64,000 nucleotides of DNA from JAGLCW01 sp964422555 (GTDB lineage Bacteria; Caldisericota; Caldisericia; UBA6126): NCBI GenBank assembly GCA_964422555.1, contig CAYRBR010000001.1, positions 1 to 64,000 on the forward strand, read 5' to 3'. The position numbers and the translations under genes are program-made. Positions 53,033 to 62,235 of the stretch are shown here, piece after piece. Below the pieces are notes generated by a model. That model made no database searches and was not told where the DNA came from. It saw only the letters and a program-made list of their open reading frames with translations. Numbering within the stretch: the stretch's first letter is position 1; the number at the start of each line of letters is the position of its first letter.

Positions 53033-54574
53033 CTAATGTAAAAAGTGTCTTTGACCTGTGAAAACTAGTGTAATTCCAAATTTCTCTGCAGCTTCTATAA
53101 CCTCTCTGTCATGGATAGAGCCACCCGGTTCAACAATAATCTTTATTCCATATTCTGCTGCGACTTCAATTGAATCAGCAAAAGGGAAAAATGCATCAGA
53201 ACAGAGAATGGAACCAGATACATTCTCGGAAAATCTTTCTCTTGCATGAGAAAGAGATATTCGAACACTATCAACTCGATTTGGTTGACCTCCGCCAATA
53301 CCAAGAGTTTGATTTTCTTTACAAACTAAAATTGCATTTGATTTCACATATTTCAATGACGTAAGCCCAAATACAATTTGTTTTTTTAATTCGTCGGTTA
53401 ATGGTTCACCAGATACAACTTCCATTTTGTTGAAAATTTCTCTGTCTTTATCTTGCATTAAGAAACCATTTCCAGCATCTCGAAGATGCCAGCTTAAAGA
53501 AGATTTACTTGTACGTTCTAAAAGACGAACATTTTTCTTTTTTGTAAGAAGTGCTAAAGCTTCTTTGGAAAATGAAGGTGCACAAACTACATCAACAAAA
53601 ATGGAATGAATGTGAGAAGCAATTTTTTCGGTGATTTCCTGATTGAATAGATAAACGCCTCCAAAGGCAGATATGGGGTCACATGCATAGGCTTTTTCGT
53701 ATGCGTCTTCTATAGAATTTGATGTGGCTACTCCACAAGGACTTGTGTGTTTTAGAATAACGCACGAGGGTGAATCACCTAATTCATCTAAAAGATCAAG
53801 ACCCTGCGAAGCATCTAGAAAGTTGTTGTACGATAATTCTTTCCCATGAAGTTGAGAACAACCTAAGGGACGTTGTGTTGGATGTAGGTATTCATTTGAA
53901 TTCAAAATGGGAAGGTTAAAATTTGCTTTTTGGTGTGGGTTTTCTCCATATCGTAATTGCATTCTTTTCTGCAAGTACAAAGAAGAAATACTCTTGTTGG
54001 AAAAAGAAGAAGCAATGGCAGCGTCATACATGCTGGTATGCAAGAAAGCCGTTATCATATATTCTTCTGATAGAGATACAGGAACCGATCCATTGTTTTT
54101 TGTTAGAGATGCAATCACTTCATCGTATTGTTCGGGGTGGCAAAGTGTAATTGATTCCAGATAATTTTTTGCAGAAGCTCGAAGTAGGGAATTGCCACCA
54201 ATATCGATTAAATCCAATTTGTCTTCAGCAGAAGAATCAGTCTTGTGTTCATGGAATGGGTAAAGGTTTACGCAAACAAGTTGGAACTTCACGATATCCT
54301 GCGATTGTAATTCTTCCTTTTCAGACGATACGCGATCTCTACCCAGAATTCCCCCAAATACCTTTGGGTGTAGAGTTTTAACCCGACCGTGAATGAACTC
54401 TGAAAAGCCTGTGTAATCTTCAATTTTGTGACAAGGGAAACCCTCCCTAACGATTGTTTTATAGGTGGTGTTGGTGGCATATAATACAACATTGTTTTCG
54501 TGTAAGGCTTTTACCAGAGGAATCAAATTACGTTTATCGGAAACGGAAATAAGTGCATTTTTAACATGTATCAT
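53033..54574 (-). CDS. purH: Bifunctional AICAR formyltransferase / IMP cyclohydrolase
   Basis: A 513-residue enzyme for the final two steps to IMP. The N-terminal IMP cyclohydrolase part (1-200; NALISVSDKRNL, HGRVKTLHPKVFGGIL) and the AICAR transformylase part (about 210-513; LRYGENPHQKANF, ILKHTSPCGVATS, DPISAFGG, SDAFFPFADSIEVAAEYG) are both complete. Start at ATG 54574 (MIHVKNALISV); an upstream in-frame start lies within purN and is unlikely. Its beginning overlaps purN's end by 14 bases. Confidence 0.97.
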   Translation of the reverse strand: MIHVKNALISVSDKRNLIPLVKALHENNVVLYATNTTYKTIVREGFPCHKIEDYTGFSEFIHGRVKTLHPKVFGGILGRDRVSSEKEELQSQDIVKFQLVCVNLYPFHEHKTDSSAEDKLDLIDIGGNSLLRASAKNYLESITLCHPEQYDEVIASLTKNNGSVPVSLSEEYMITAFLHTSMYDAAIASSFSNKSISSLYLQKRMQLRYGENPHQKANFNLPILNSNEYLHPTQRPLGCSQLHGKELSYNNFLDASQGLDLLDELGDSPSCVILKHTSPCGVATSNSIEDAYEKAYACDPISAFGGVYLFNQEITEKIASHIHSIFVDVVCAPSFSKEALALLTKKKNVRLLERTSKSSLSWHLRDAGNGFLMQDKDREIFNKMEVVSGEPLTDELKKQIVFGLTSLKYVKSNAILVCKENQTLGIGGGQPNRVDSVRISLSHARERFSENVSGSILCSDAFFPFADSIEVAAEYGIKIIVEPGGSIHDREVIEAAEKFGITLVFTGQRHFLH

Positions 54575-55181
54575 GATGGACAAAAACCCTCCTGCCAATA
54601 ATTTCATATGAATCTGTTAAAACAATCTGTAATGCTTCGGGTAACAAAATGTGTTCCCTGTCTAATATTCTAAGAGAAAGTGATTCTTCTGAATCATCAT
54701 CAAAAATGGGAATGATTTCCTGTGCAATAATTGGACCAGCATCTACGTTGTTGGTTACAAAATGAACCGTACAACCTGCAAACTTTGATCCATATTCAAG
54801 AGCTCTTTTCTGAGAATGAAGACCAGGAAAAGATGGAAGTAAAGATGGATGGATGTTTAATATGGGACCAGCAAAAGTATCGACAAAATAAGAAGATAAG
54901 ATTTTCATAAACCCAGCTAAAACAATAATATCAATAGAATATTGCTTGGTTAAATCTAAAATTTTCTCCTCGAATTCTTGTCGAGTTGCAAAATCACGAT
55001 GATTAACAACCAATGTTTTAATGCCGTTGTCTTGGGCAATTTGTAACCCTTTTGCATCATGTCTGTTTGACAAGACAAAAGGGATGTTGCAACGGATTGC
55101 TCCAATATCACGTTTTTTTAAAATTGCTTCAAGGTTACTTCCTCTTCCGGAAATAAAAACCGCTACATTTTTCATTTTCAT
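54561..55181 (-). CDS. purN: Phosphoribosylglycinamide formyltransferase
   Basis: A 206-residue folate-dependent enzyme of step 3. VFISGRGSNLEAIL, LAGFMKILSSYFVD, NIHPSLLPSFPG and GCTVHFVTNNVDAGPIIAQ cover the substrate and catalytic (Asn-His-Asp) regions. ATG 55181 follows GAGGA; a TTG five codons upstream is possible. It starts seven bases after purL's stop. It has the normal length. Confidence 0.97.
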   Translation of the reverse strand: MKMKNVAVFISGRGSNLEAILKKRDIGAIRCNIPFVLSNRHDAKGLQIAQDNGIKTLVVNHRDFATRQEFEEKILDLTKQYSIDIIVLAGFMKILSSYFVDTFAGPILNIHPSLLPSFPGLHSQKRALEYGSKFAGCTVHFVTNNVDAGPIIAQEIIPIFDDDSEESLSLRILDREHILLPEALQIVLTDSYEIIGRRVFVHHDTC

Positions 55182-55188
55182 CGTGTCC

Positions 55189-57330
55189 TCATTCAAAGTG
55201 TTTTTTCAAAGCGGAATTATACAACGCTCTAAAAGTTTCTAATGGGATAGAACAAACATCTTCAATAACCATACTATCTGCAATTGTTTTTCCAATAATT
55301 TCTAAAGGAAGATCTTGTAGTTCTTTTTGAATTGACTCCAGTTGACTGCTTTCAAAAGTAATCAAGTATCGACTATTTGATTCGCTAAGTAAATAGGAAA
55401 TGGGGGTAAAGGATGAAAACAACCGATTAATATGAAGACCAATATTGTTGTGGAGCATACTTTTTAGTATTGCATACCAAAGTCCACCCCTATCTACGCT
55501 CATACAGCTTGAGAATAGTTGTTTGTGTAGACAGTTTCTAACAATATCTTGCGTTTTCTTTTCTAACTGCATATCAATTGCTGGGATAGAATCAGTTTTG
55601 ATATATTCTCTACCTGTTTTCCCTACCACGGCACATATTAAGTTTGTTTCAGGAAAGGCAAGGTTTGGTTTGGACGAAATTTTTCCTGTTCCAACCATTC
55701 CAATAACTGGTGTAGGGTATATACGTTTCTGTTCTCCTTCATTGTAGAAACTAACATTTCCTGAAACAACTGGGGATTTCAGAACAGATAAAGAGTCATT
55801 CATTCCTTGAATGGTTTCAGAAAACTCCCACATGGTATGTTCCTGGGTTGGATCTCCAAAGTTCAGGCAGTTTGTAATAGCCGAGGGAACTAGACCCAAG
55901 GAGGTGATTCTTCTGGCTGCAATTGCACAAACAGTTTTGGCTCCAAGATAAGGGTGAATTGAACAGAGTTCTCCTCTACTTGTAAGAGTAACACCAATGC
56001 ATTGATCTGTTCCATGTACCTGTAAACAGCTTGGACCTAATCCTGGTTTCACAATAGTGCTTGCATATAACGTAGAATCGTATTGGTCGTGTATCCAACT
56101 TTTTGAAGCATAAGAAGGAGAGCTAGCAAGTTCTAACAAAACAGATTCAGTATCTTCTGTGGGAACAGCATCGGGTTGGAATGTAATTTTGGTTTTAATG
56201 GAAGGATCTCGAACTGGTTGGGTAGTGTTTTTAGGAGGATCCAATAGCAACTGAACGGGAACATCGCAATGGCAAGTATCACCAGAGTAGATTTGAATCG
56301 ATCCAGTTTCAGTAATAGTGCCTATTTCTGCATAATCAAGTTCCCATTTGTCTAAAATTTCTTTTATTCTTTTTTCTTTTCCTTCTTTGGCAATAAGCAG
56401 CATTCTTTCCTGTGATTCGGAGAGCATAATTTCAATGGGAGTAATTCCTTCTTCCCGAAGGGGTACTTTTTCTAAGTCGATGCGAATTCCAAGTTCTCCT
56501 TTTCCAGCCATTTCAACAGATGAGCTTGTAATTCCTGCGGCTCCCATGTCCTGAATAGCTTCCACCAAGTCTTCTTCAATAATTTGTAAGGTGGCTTCAA
56601 TGAGAAGTTTTTCTAAGAATGGATCTCCTACCTGAACACTACCTCTACGCTGTTTCCTATCTTCATCGAGTACACCAGATGCAAAGGATGCTCCATGAAG
56701 TCCATCTCTACCTGTTTTTGCTCCAAGATATATTACTTTTCCTCCCGGAGTTTTAGCTATACTCTTGCGAAGAGAATTTTTGTCTAAAATCCCAAGAACC
56801 ATCGCATTTACTAGGGGGTTTTCATCGTAACACTCAGCAAAATGCGTTTCCCCTCCTATGGTGGGTACTCCTACACAGTTACCATAAAAGGAAATACCTT
56901 CTACAACACCGTTTAGCAGGTATCGAGAACGAGAATTAAAAGGAGGTTCAAAGTGAAGTGAATCAAGTCCTGCCAGAGGACGGGCTCCCATTGTAAAAAT
57001 GTCCCGAATAATACCACCTACTCCTGTTGCAGCACCTTGAAAAGGTTCGACAGCGGAGGGATGATTGTGACTTTCTACTTTAAAAGTAATGTAAGTATCA
57101 TCGGTCAATTTAATTACTCCCGCGTTTTCTCCTGGTCCTTGAATAACTTGTTCACCTTCTGTAAACAATTGAGATAAATACTTGGAGCTACTTCTATAAC
57201 TACAATGTTCACTCCACATAGCAGAGAACAAACCTAATTCAACAATCTGGGGTTCTCGATTTAGCCGTCTAAGAATTTCTTCATAATCAGCTTGACCCAG
57301 ATTTAATTCTTTGAGTACTTGTTGATTCAT
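55189..57330 (-). CDS. purL: FGAM synthase subunit PurL (small form)
   Basis: A 713-residue synthetase subunit that works with PurQ and PurS. Motifs include MWSEHCSYRSSSKYL, KVESHNHPSAVEPFQGAATGVGGIIRDIFTMGARP and the second-half GNVSFYNE and CMSVDRGGLW. Length fits the small PurL. The start overlaps the purQ stop (ATGA). The order PurS-PurQ-PurL is typical of Gram-positives. Confidence 0.97.
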   Translation of the reverse strand: MNQQVLKELNLGQADYEEILRRLNREPQIVELGLFSAMWSEHCSYRSSSKYLSQLFTEGEQVIQGPGENAGVIKLTDDTYITFKVESHNHPSAVEPFQGAATGVGGIIRDIFTMGARPLAGLDSLHFEPPFNSRSRYLLNGVVEGISFYGNCVGVPTIGGETHFAECYDENPLVNAMVLGILDKNSLRKSIAKTPGGKVIYLGAKTGRDGLHGASFASGVLDEDRKQRRGSVQVGDPFLEKLLIEATLQIIEEDLVEAIQDMGAAGITSSSVEMAGKGELGIRIDLEKVPLREEGITPIEIMLSESQERMLLIAKEGKEKRIKEILDKWELDYAEIGTITETGSIQIYSGDTCHCDVPVQLLLDPPKNTTQPVRDPSIKTKITFQPDAVPTEDTESVLLELASSPSYASKSWIHDQYDSTLYASTIVKPGLGPSCLQVHGTDQCIGVTLTSRGELCSIHPYLGAKTVCAIAARRITSLGLVPSAITNCLNFGDPTQEHTMWEFSETIQGMNDSLSVLKSPVVSGNVSFYNEGEQKRIYPTPVIGMVGTGKISSKPNLAFPETNLICAVVGKTGREYIKTDSIPAIDMQLEKKTQDIVRNCLHKQLFSSCMSVDRGGLWYAILKSMLHNNIGLHINRLFSSFTPISYLLSESNSRYLITFESSQLESIQKELQDLPLEIIGKTIADSMVIEDVCSIPLETFRALYNSALKKHFE

Positions 57331-57998
57331 TTGCTTTCCTCCAGATATGTTCGAAGAGACTGGAACAATATAGATCCATCTTTACTGGATGTCCAATCGG
57401 ATACAGCTCTTTCTGGATGAGGCATCATACCAAGTACATTTTTATCTTTATTTGTGATTCCTGCGATATCTTCAATGGATCCATTCGGGTTATCAGAATA
57501 TGTAAATACAATCTGATTGTGAGTACGGATATCAGCAAGTGTTTGAGAATCAACCTGGTAGTTCCCATCTTTGTGGGCAATAGGGAAATGGACAGTCTGG
57601 TGGGAAACATATTTGTTTGTAAATGGAGTTTTGGTGGATTGGACAATCAAAGGACAGTCTTTTGAAATAAATCGAGTTGAATTGTTTCGAAGTAATGTGC
57701 CAGGGAGTAAACCTGTTTCCGTTAAAATCTGAAATCCATTGCAGATTCCAATAACGGGTCCTCCATTTTCAGCGAAGCGTTTAACGGTTTGCATAACGGA
57801 AGAATGGGAAGCAATAGCTCCAGGACGCAAATAATCTCCATAGGAAAAACCACCAGGTAATAGAACAGCATCTACTTCTATGCTTGTTTCTTTATGCCAT
57901 AGTGGAATCGCATTGCAGTTCATTACGTCTCTAACTGCCAGTAACGCATCGCGATCGCAATTGGATCCCGGAAAAATAACAACTCCAACCGTTAACAT
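57327..57998 (-). CDS. purQ: FGAM synthase glutaminase subunit PurQ
   Basis: A 223-residue class I glutamine amidotransferase delivering ammonia to PurL. The nucleophile Cys is in PVIGICNGFQIL near 85, the His and Glu in MPHPERA near 199-204, and FPGSNCDRDAL is at the N-terminus. It overlaps purS by 7 bases and purL by ATGA, consistent with stoichiometric translation of the complex. Confidence 0.97.
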   Translation of the reverse strand: MLTVGVVIFPGSNCDRDALLAVRDVMNCNAIPLWHKETSIEVDAVLLPGGFSYGDYLRPGAIASHSSVMQTVKRFAENGGPVIGICNGFQILTETGLLPGTLLRNNSTRFISKDCPLIVQSTKTPFTNKYVSHQTVHFPIAHKDGNYQVDSQTLADIRTHNQIVFTYSDNPNGSIEDIAGITNKDKNVLGMMPHPERAVSDWTSSKDGSILFQSLRTYLEESK

Positions 57999-58240
57999 GG
58001 TTCAACAGAAATTGTGTATTGTTCAGTTAAAGGATTAAATAACAAATCATTACACATCTTTTCGCCCATTTCTTTTGCTTCTTTTTCAGAAGAGGTTTGT
58101 ACGTGAATAACGATGTGTTTTCCCATGCGAACCTGAGAAACTGTAGAAAAACCTAGATTCGTTAAAGCATGCTGTACCGTTTTACCCTGTGGATCTAAAA
58201 TCCCTTCTTTTGGGTCTACATTAATTGTTATCTTGTACAT
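57992..58240 (-). CDS. purS: FGAM synthase subunit PurS
   Basis: An 82-residue small protein bridging PurL and PurQ. MYKITINVDPKEGILDPQGKTVQHAL and the GF..VSQVRMGKHIVI segment match PurS. It overlaps purB upstream by 20 bases and purQ downstream by 7 bases. Confidence 0.95.
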   Translation of the reverse strand: MYKITINVDPKEGILDPQGKTVQHALTNLGFSTVSQVRMGKHIVIHVQTSSEKEAKEMGEKMCNDLLFNPLTEQYTISVEPC

Positions 58241-59531
58241 GTAATCCTATCCTTTCGTAGATAAAATCTACATCTTTTAAATATGAAGATGAACTAAACA
58301 TCTGATCAATTTCATCTGCGGATAAAACTTCTCGAATTTCTGAAGAATTCTTAAGAGCATCGGAGAAGTGTATTTTTTGTTGATATGCCTGAAACGCTAC
58401 TTTTTGAACCAGAGCATAGGCTTTTTCTCTGGAATAACCATGGTTCACTAAATGTGTAAGTACCTTTTGTGAAGCAAATACTCCATAGGTTAACCACAAA
58501 TTCTTTTCAATATTTTCAGGGAAGATTTGTAAATCTTTGACAACAAAATGAAATTTATGAATTGCATAATCTAAAAGGATACAGGCATCAGGTAGAATGA
58601 TTCTTTCAGCAGAAGAATGAGAAATATCACGTTCGTGCCATAATGGAATATTTTCTAAGGCTGTTACAGAATACCCTCGAAGAACACGGGCAATGCCACA
58701 AACTCTTTCGCTTAAAATGGGATTCTTTTTATGAGGCATAGCAGAAGAACCTTTTTGTCCTTTTTGAAAAGGTTCTGCTACTTCAGCAACTTCACTGCGC
58801 TGCAGATGGCGTATTTCGGTTGCAAATTGTTCAAAGGAACTTCCAACTAAAGCCATTGTGGAAACAAAATGGGCGTGGATGTCGCGTTGGACGATCTGGG
58901 TGGCAACTGGTGCAGGCATTAATCCTAAATCTTGCAAGGCAAATGCTTCAATTGATGGATTAGAATTGGTGTAATTTCCAACGGCTCCTGACAGTTTGGC
59001 CTGACAAATCTCATCTTGTATTGAACGGAGCCGATGAATGTTCTGTTTTGTAATAGAATACCAAAGAGCAAATTTCAGTCCAAAAGAAGTTGGTTCAGCG
59101 TGAATTCCGTGGGTTCTACCAATAGTAAGGATCGATTTTGTTTCCAGGGCTTTTTCTTTACAAACATCCGCAAATGATTCCAGATCTTCAATAAGAAGAG
59201 ATACAGCTTCCTTCATTTGAAGAGCCAATCCTGTATCTAAAATATCAGAGGAGGTAGCTCCCATATGGATAAATCGACCTGATTCACCAACATGTTCTGC
59301 AACATCACTAACAAATGCAATAACATCGTGGTGTGTAACGCTTTCGATTTCTTTTATTCGGGGAATGTTAAAAGCAGCTTTGGATAAAATTTCACTTAAA
59401 TCTTTATCTGGTATTTTTCCTTCAGCGTTCCATGCTTTGCAAATAGATAGCTCTACTTCTAACATTTTTTGGAATTTATTTTCTTCAGACCAGATTGCTT
59501 TCATTTTTGGAAGTGAATAACGTTCAATCAT
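58221..59531 (-). CDS. purB: Adenylosuccinate lyase
   Basis: A 436-residue lyase acting at two steps (SAICAR and adenylosuccinate cleavage). Conserved regions are SVTHHDVIAFV near 65, TIGRTHGIHAEP (His) near 140, and the flexible loop GSSAMPHKKNPI (near 262-273) with the catalytic Ser. It overlaps purA by ATGA and purS by 20 bases. The length is typical of the Bacillus-type enzyme. Confidence 0.97.
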   Translation of the reverse strand: MIERYSLPKMKAIWSEENKFQKMLEVELSICKAWNAEGKIPDKDLSEILSKAAFNIPRIKEIESVTHHDVIAFVSDVAEHVGESGRFIHMGATSSDILDTGLALQMKEAVSLLIEDLESFADVCKEKALETKSILTIGRTHGIHAEPTSFGLKFALWYSITKQNIHRLRSIQDEICQAKLSGAVGNYTNSNPSIEAFALQDLGLMPAPVATQIVQRDIHAHFVSTMALVGSSFEQFATEIRHLQRSEVAEVAEPFQKGQKGSSAMPHKKNPILSERVCGIARVLRGYSVTALENIPLWHERDISHSSAERIILPDACILLDYAIHKFHFVVKDLQIFPENIEKNLWLTYGVFASQKVLTHLVNHGYSREKAYALVQKVAFQAYQQKIHFSDALKNSSEIREVLSADEIDQMFSSSSYLKDVDFIYERIGLHVQDNN

Positions 59532-60781
59532 CGGATTATGGTCTCCTTTTCGCCAGGACCAACAGACACAATGCTAACAGGGCACCCAACATACGATTCA
59601 ATAAATTGCACATACTCTTGTGCCTGTGTTGGAAGGTCGTCAAATGAACGACATTCTTTGGTAGATTGTTTCCATCCTGGAAGAATTTTATATTCTAAGT
59701 CGGTTTCAGTAAAGGAGGTTGAAAAACCATTTTTATAGGAAATGCATACGGGAATCTCAGAAAAAGAGTCAAGAACATCTAACTTCATGAGTCCGATAGA
59801 AGTGATTCCATTAAGTTCAACCGCATATTTCAAAGCAGGTAAATCAAGCCAGCCACATTTTCGGGGTCGTCCAGTAGTAGAACCAAACTCGTGTCCTTCT
59901 TCGGCTAGTTTGCGTCCTGCATCGTTGTTTTGATAAGTTGGGAAAGGTCCTTCTCCAACACGAGTAATATATGCTTTTGCAACACCTACTACACGATTAA
60001 TGTAGGATGGAGGAATCCCTGCTCCCGTAACGGCCCCACCAATGGTTGTAGAGGACGAAGTAACAAATGGATAGGAACCATAGTTAATATCAAGCAAAGT
60101 TCCCTGGGCTCCTTCCAGAAGAATTTTTTTATTTTGTCTGCAAGCGTTTCGAAGAATACTCCCAGTATCTGTGATTAACGGAGAAAGCTCTTCAGCATAT
60201 TGCAGGAAATTATCACAAATTGATTTTTCATCAAGATGTATAGAGGTATTGCTAATCTGATTCAAATATATTTCTTTTTGATGGATCAATTTCTGTAATT
60301 CTTTCAAAAAGGTTACAGGTTGTTTCATGACCTCCATGCGAATTCCAGAACGTTTGATTTTATCAGCATAAACAGGACCTATCCCACGTTTAGTAGTGCC
60401 AATTTTTTCAATTCTGTTTTCTTCGTGAAGAGTATCCATTAAAACGTGCCATGGAAAAATAATGTGAGCATGCTCACTGATGAATAGTCTTTTGGTTACA
60501 TTTGGAGTAATTTCGCTGGCCTTTTTAATCTCTGCAATTAATATGGACGGATTAATAACAGTACCATCTCCGATAATACCTTTGGTGGAAGGGTGTAAGA
60601 TGCCAGAAGGTAAGATATGGAACACAAATGCTTTTCCATTTTGAATAATTGTATGGCCAGCATTATTTCCTCCATTAAATCGAACCACATAGTCGTATCC
60701 GTTCGATAATAAATGAACTAACTTTCCTTTCCCTTCGTCGCCCCATTGAAGACCAATAATACCCACAGTATTACTACACAT
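59528..60781 (-). CDS. purA: Adenylosuccinate synthetase
   Basis: A 417-residue GTP-dependent enzyme linking IMP and aspartate. The GLQWGDEGKGKLVH loop at the N-terminus, VRFNGGNNAGHT, GTTKRGIGPVYADK, LLEGAQGTLLDINYGSYPFVTSS and TTGRPRKCGWLD are all conserved. Start is ATG 60781 with AAGGAGTGA upstream; an open extension of 18 codons lacks support. It is the first gene of the eight-gene purine operon, transcribed away from the atp operon. No purine riboswitch is seen in the short leader. Confidence 0.97.
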   Translation of the reverse strand: MCSNTVGIIGLQWGDEGKGKLVHLLSNGYDYVVRFNGGNNAGHTIIQNGKAFVFHILPSGILHPSTKGIIGDGTVINPSILIAEIKKASEITPNVTKRLFISEHAHIIFPWHVLMDTLHEENRIEKIGTTKRGIGPVYADKIKRSGIRMEVMKQPVTFLKELQKLIHQKEIYLNQISNTSIHLDEKSICDNFLQYAEELSPLITDTGSILRNACRQNKKILLEGAQGTLLDINYGSYPFVTSSSTTIGGAVTGAGIPPSYINRVVGVAKAYITRVGEGPFPTYQNNDAGRKLAEEGHEFGSTTGRPRKCGWLDLPALKYAVELNGITSIGLMKLDVLDSFSEIPVCISYKNGFSTSFTETDLEYKILPGWKQSTKECRSFDDLPTQAQEYVQFIESYVGCPVSIVSVGPGEKETIIR

Positions 60782-60876
60782 ATTCACTCCTTGTTTAAAC
60801 AAATCACTATAATAGTATATAAAAGGAGGAAACATTATAAAGTAAATTGAAGTGGCTATATTGTTATGATCTGATT

Positions 60877-60903
60877 TGACAATCTATCTGTTAGGATACA
60901 ATA
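60877..60903 (+). promoter_or_regulatory. Candidate promoter of the atp operon
   Basis: TTGACA (60877-60882) is followed after 15 bases by TACAAT (60898-60903), about 26 bases before the atpR start. The spacer is short, so the assignment is tentative. The 147-base gap (60782-60928) is divergent with the pur operon and also has TATAAT on the minus strand near 60835. Confidence 0.45.
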
Positions 60904-60928
60904 GAATTTTGTTAAAGGATGTAAAATT

Positions 60929-61222
60929 ATGTTAGAAAATGTGAACTGGCTTGGAATTATTCTTGCACTTTTATATGGTTTTGCTGTCACTTACTTTGGT
61001 GGCATATATTTTTTTCGATCTGTTTCGAAAGCAATTCAAAAAGGAAAAATCAAACCTATGTTTCTATTTTTCTTCTTGGTTGTTGCTGTAATTTTACTCT
61101 CTTTACCGGGTTTTTTCCATTTATCCTATTGGCTTACCTCTCTAGTAACATCACTTGTTACTACTTTGGTTATGATACTAATTTTTAAAAAACATACTAA
61201 AACCAACGGTAAAGGTTCATGA
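60929..61222 (+). CDS. atpR: N-ATPase accessory subunit AtpR
   Basis: A 97-residue protein with three predicted membrane helices (about 7-30, 43-63 and 67-88). The first contains a G-rich pattern (LYGFAVTYFGGIYFFRSV) like the N-ATPase AtpR family. Position directly before the a subunit, and overlapping it by ATGA, is that of AtpR in N-type ATPase operons, where AtpR is thought to aid c-ring assembly. AtpI-like protein is the alternative. It starts at ATG 60929 after AAAGGATG. No upstream AtpQ, beta or epsilon genes are present. Confidence 0.7.
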   Translation: MLENVNWLGIILALLYGFAVTYFGGIYFFRSVSKAIQKGKIKPMFLFFFLVVAVILLSLPGFFHLSYWLTSLVTSLVTTLVMILIFKKHTKTNGKGS

Positions 61223-61938
61223 AAGAATCTTTACAAGAAATAATACAGCACTCGATTCGACCCATTTTTAATATTACTGTTGGAGATGTGTCTATCTGTT
61301 TTTCTTCAACGCTGGTAGCTTCTTTTGTGGCTGCATTTCTTTTTCTATCCTTTTTTATTTTTCTAGGGATTGCTGTAAAAAAAGGAAAACCAAAAGGATT
61401 TGCTGCTTTAGGTGAAATTATTTTTCTTTCTCTGCGATCGTTTACCAGAAGTATTATGGGGGAAAAAGGAGATTCTTTTATTCCTTTTATTGGGTCCTTG
61501 TTTGGATTCATTCTCTTCTCTAACTTGCTTGGATTGTTCTCTCCACTGGGAGGACTGGGATTACACTGGATTGTCAGTCCTAATATCGACTTGAGTGTTA
61601 CGCTAGCGCTAGCATTCACAGGAATACTATATGTTCATGGGGTGTCAATCGCAAACCGTGGGGTGGGCAAATGGCTCCATCACTTTATCGAACCGTATCC
61701 ATTTATGCTGCCTATTAACCTTATTGAAGAAGCAGTAAAGCCTATTTCTTTGTCAGTACGTTTGTTTGGTAATTTATTTGGTGAACACGTTGTATATGAA
61801 ATAGTATTCTATTTAATAAGCTTTGTTGTTCCTGTCATCTTGGTGTTTTTAGGGATGTTTACAGGATTTATCCAGGCTTATGTTTTTTCTTTATTAATTC
61901 TAATTTACATCAAAGAAACAATGGGTATCCATACCTAG
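61219..61938 (+). CDS. atpB: F-type (N-ATPase) a subunit
   Basis: A 239-residue membrane subunit forming the ion half-channels with the c ring. The essential Arg is in SLSVRLFGNLFGEHVV near 178-183; the final helix contains GFIQAYVFSLLILIYIKETMG. Features NLLGLFSP and FIEPYPFMLPINLIEEAVKP are as in bacterial a subunits. It overlaps atpR, and atpE follows after nine bases with AGGAGG. Confidence 0.96.
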   Translation: MKESLQEIIQHSIRPIFNITVGDVSICFSSTLVASFVAAFLFLSFFIFLGIAVKKGKPKGFAALGEIIFLSLRSFTRSIMGEKGDSFIPFIGSLFGFILFSNLLGLFSPLGGLGLHWIVSPNIDLSVTLALAFTGILYVHGVSIANRGVGKWLHHFIEPYPFMLPINLIEEAVKPISLSVRLFGNLFGEHVVYEIVFYLISFVVPVILVFLGMFTGFIQAYVFSLLILIYIKETMGIHT

Positions 61939-61947
61939 GAGGTATTC

Positions 61948-62220
61948 ATGGAGAATCCACTTGCCTTTTACTGTATTTCAATTATTTCTGCTGGTATAAC
62001 CATCGCATTGGCAGTTATTGGTGCTGCTTCTGCACAAGGGAAAGCGGCTGCTTCTGCATTTGAAGCCATGGCCAGACAACCCGAAGCACAAGGTGGTATC
62101 AACAGTTCTCTTATTTTGTCTCTTGCTCTTATTGAATCACTGGCTATCTATGCACTGGCAGTATCCTTAATTATTCTTTTTGCCAATCCATTCTTAAGCT
62201 ATATTACAGTTCTCCCATAG
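61948..62220 (+). CDS. atpE: ATP synthase c subunit with Na+-binding residues
   Basis: A 90-residue two-helix hairpin, the rotor-ring subunit. The loop ARQPE is at 42-46. The ion site has Gln30, Glu63, Ser64 and Tyr68, corresponding to Gln32, Glu65, Ser66 and Tyr70 of the Na+-dependent Ilyobacter tartaricus ring. The Thr67 equivalent is Leu65, so one water-coordinating residue differs. Na+ coupling is therefore likely but inferred. AGGAGG precedes the ATG. Confidence 0.96.
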   Translation: MENPLAFYCISIISAGITIALAVIGAASAQGKAAASAFEAMARQPEAQGGINSSLILSLALIESLAIYALAVSLIILFANPFLSYITVLP

Positions 62221-62235
62221 TTTAGGGGTAGGTAT

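Noticed and set aside
60797..60820. Operator palindrome ACTATAATAGT upstream of purA
   Set aside because: Short AT-rich palindrome, likely by chance within promoter-like sequence.
60782..60928. Purine riboswitch or PurR box before purA
   Set aside because: No purine aptamer loops or paired P1-P3 stems could be built; only AT-rich promoter-like sequence is visible.
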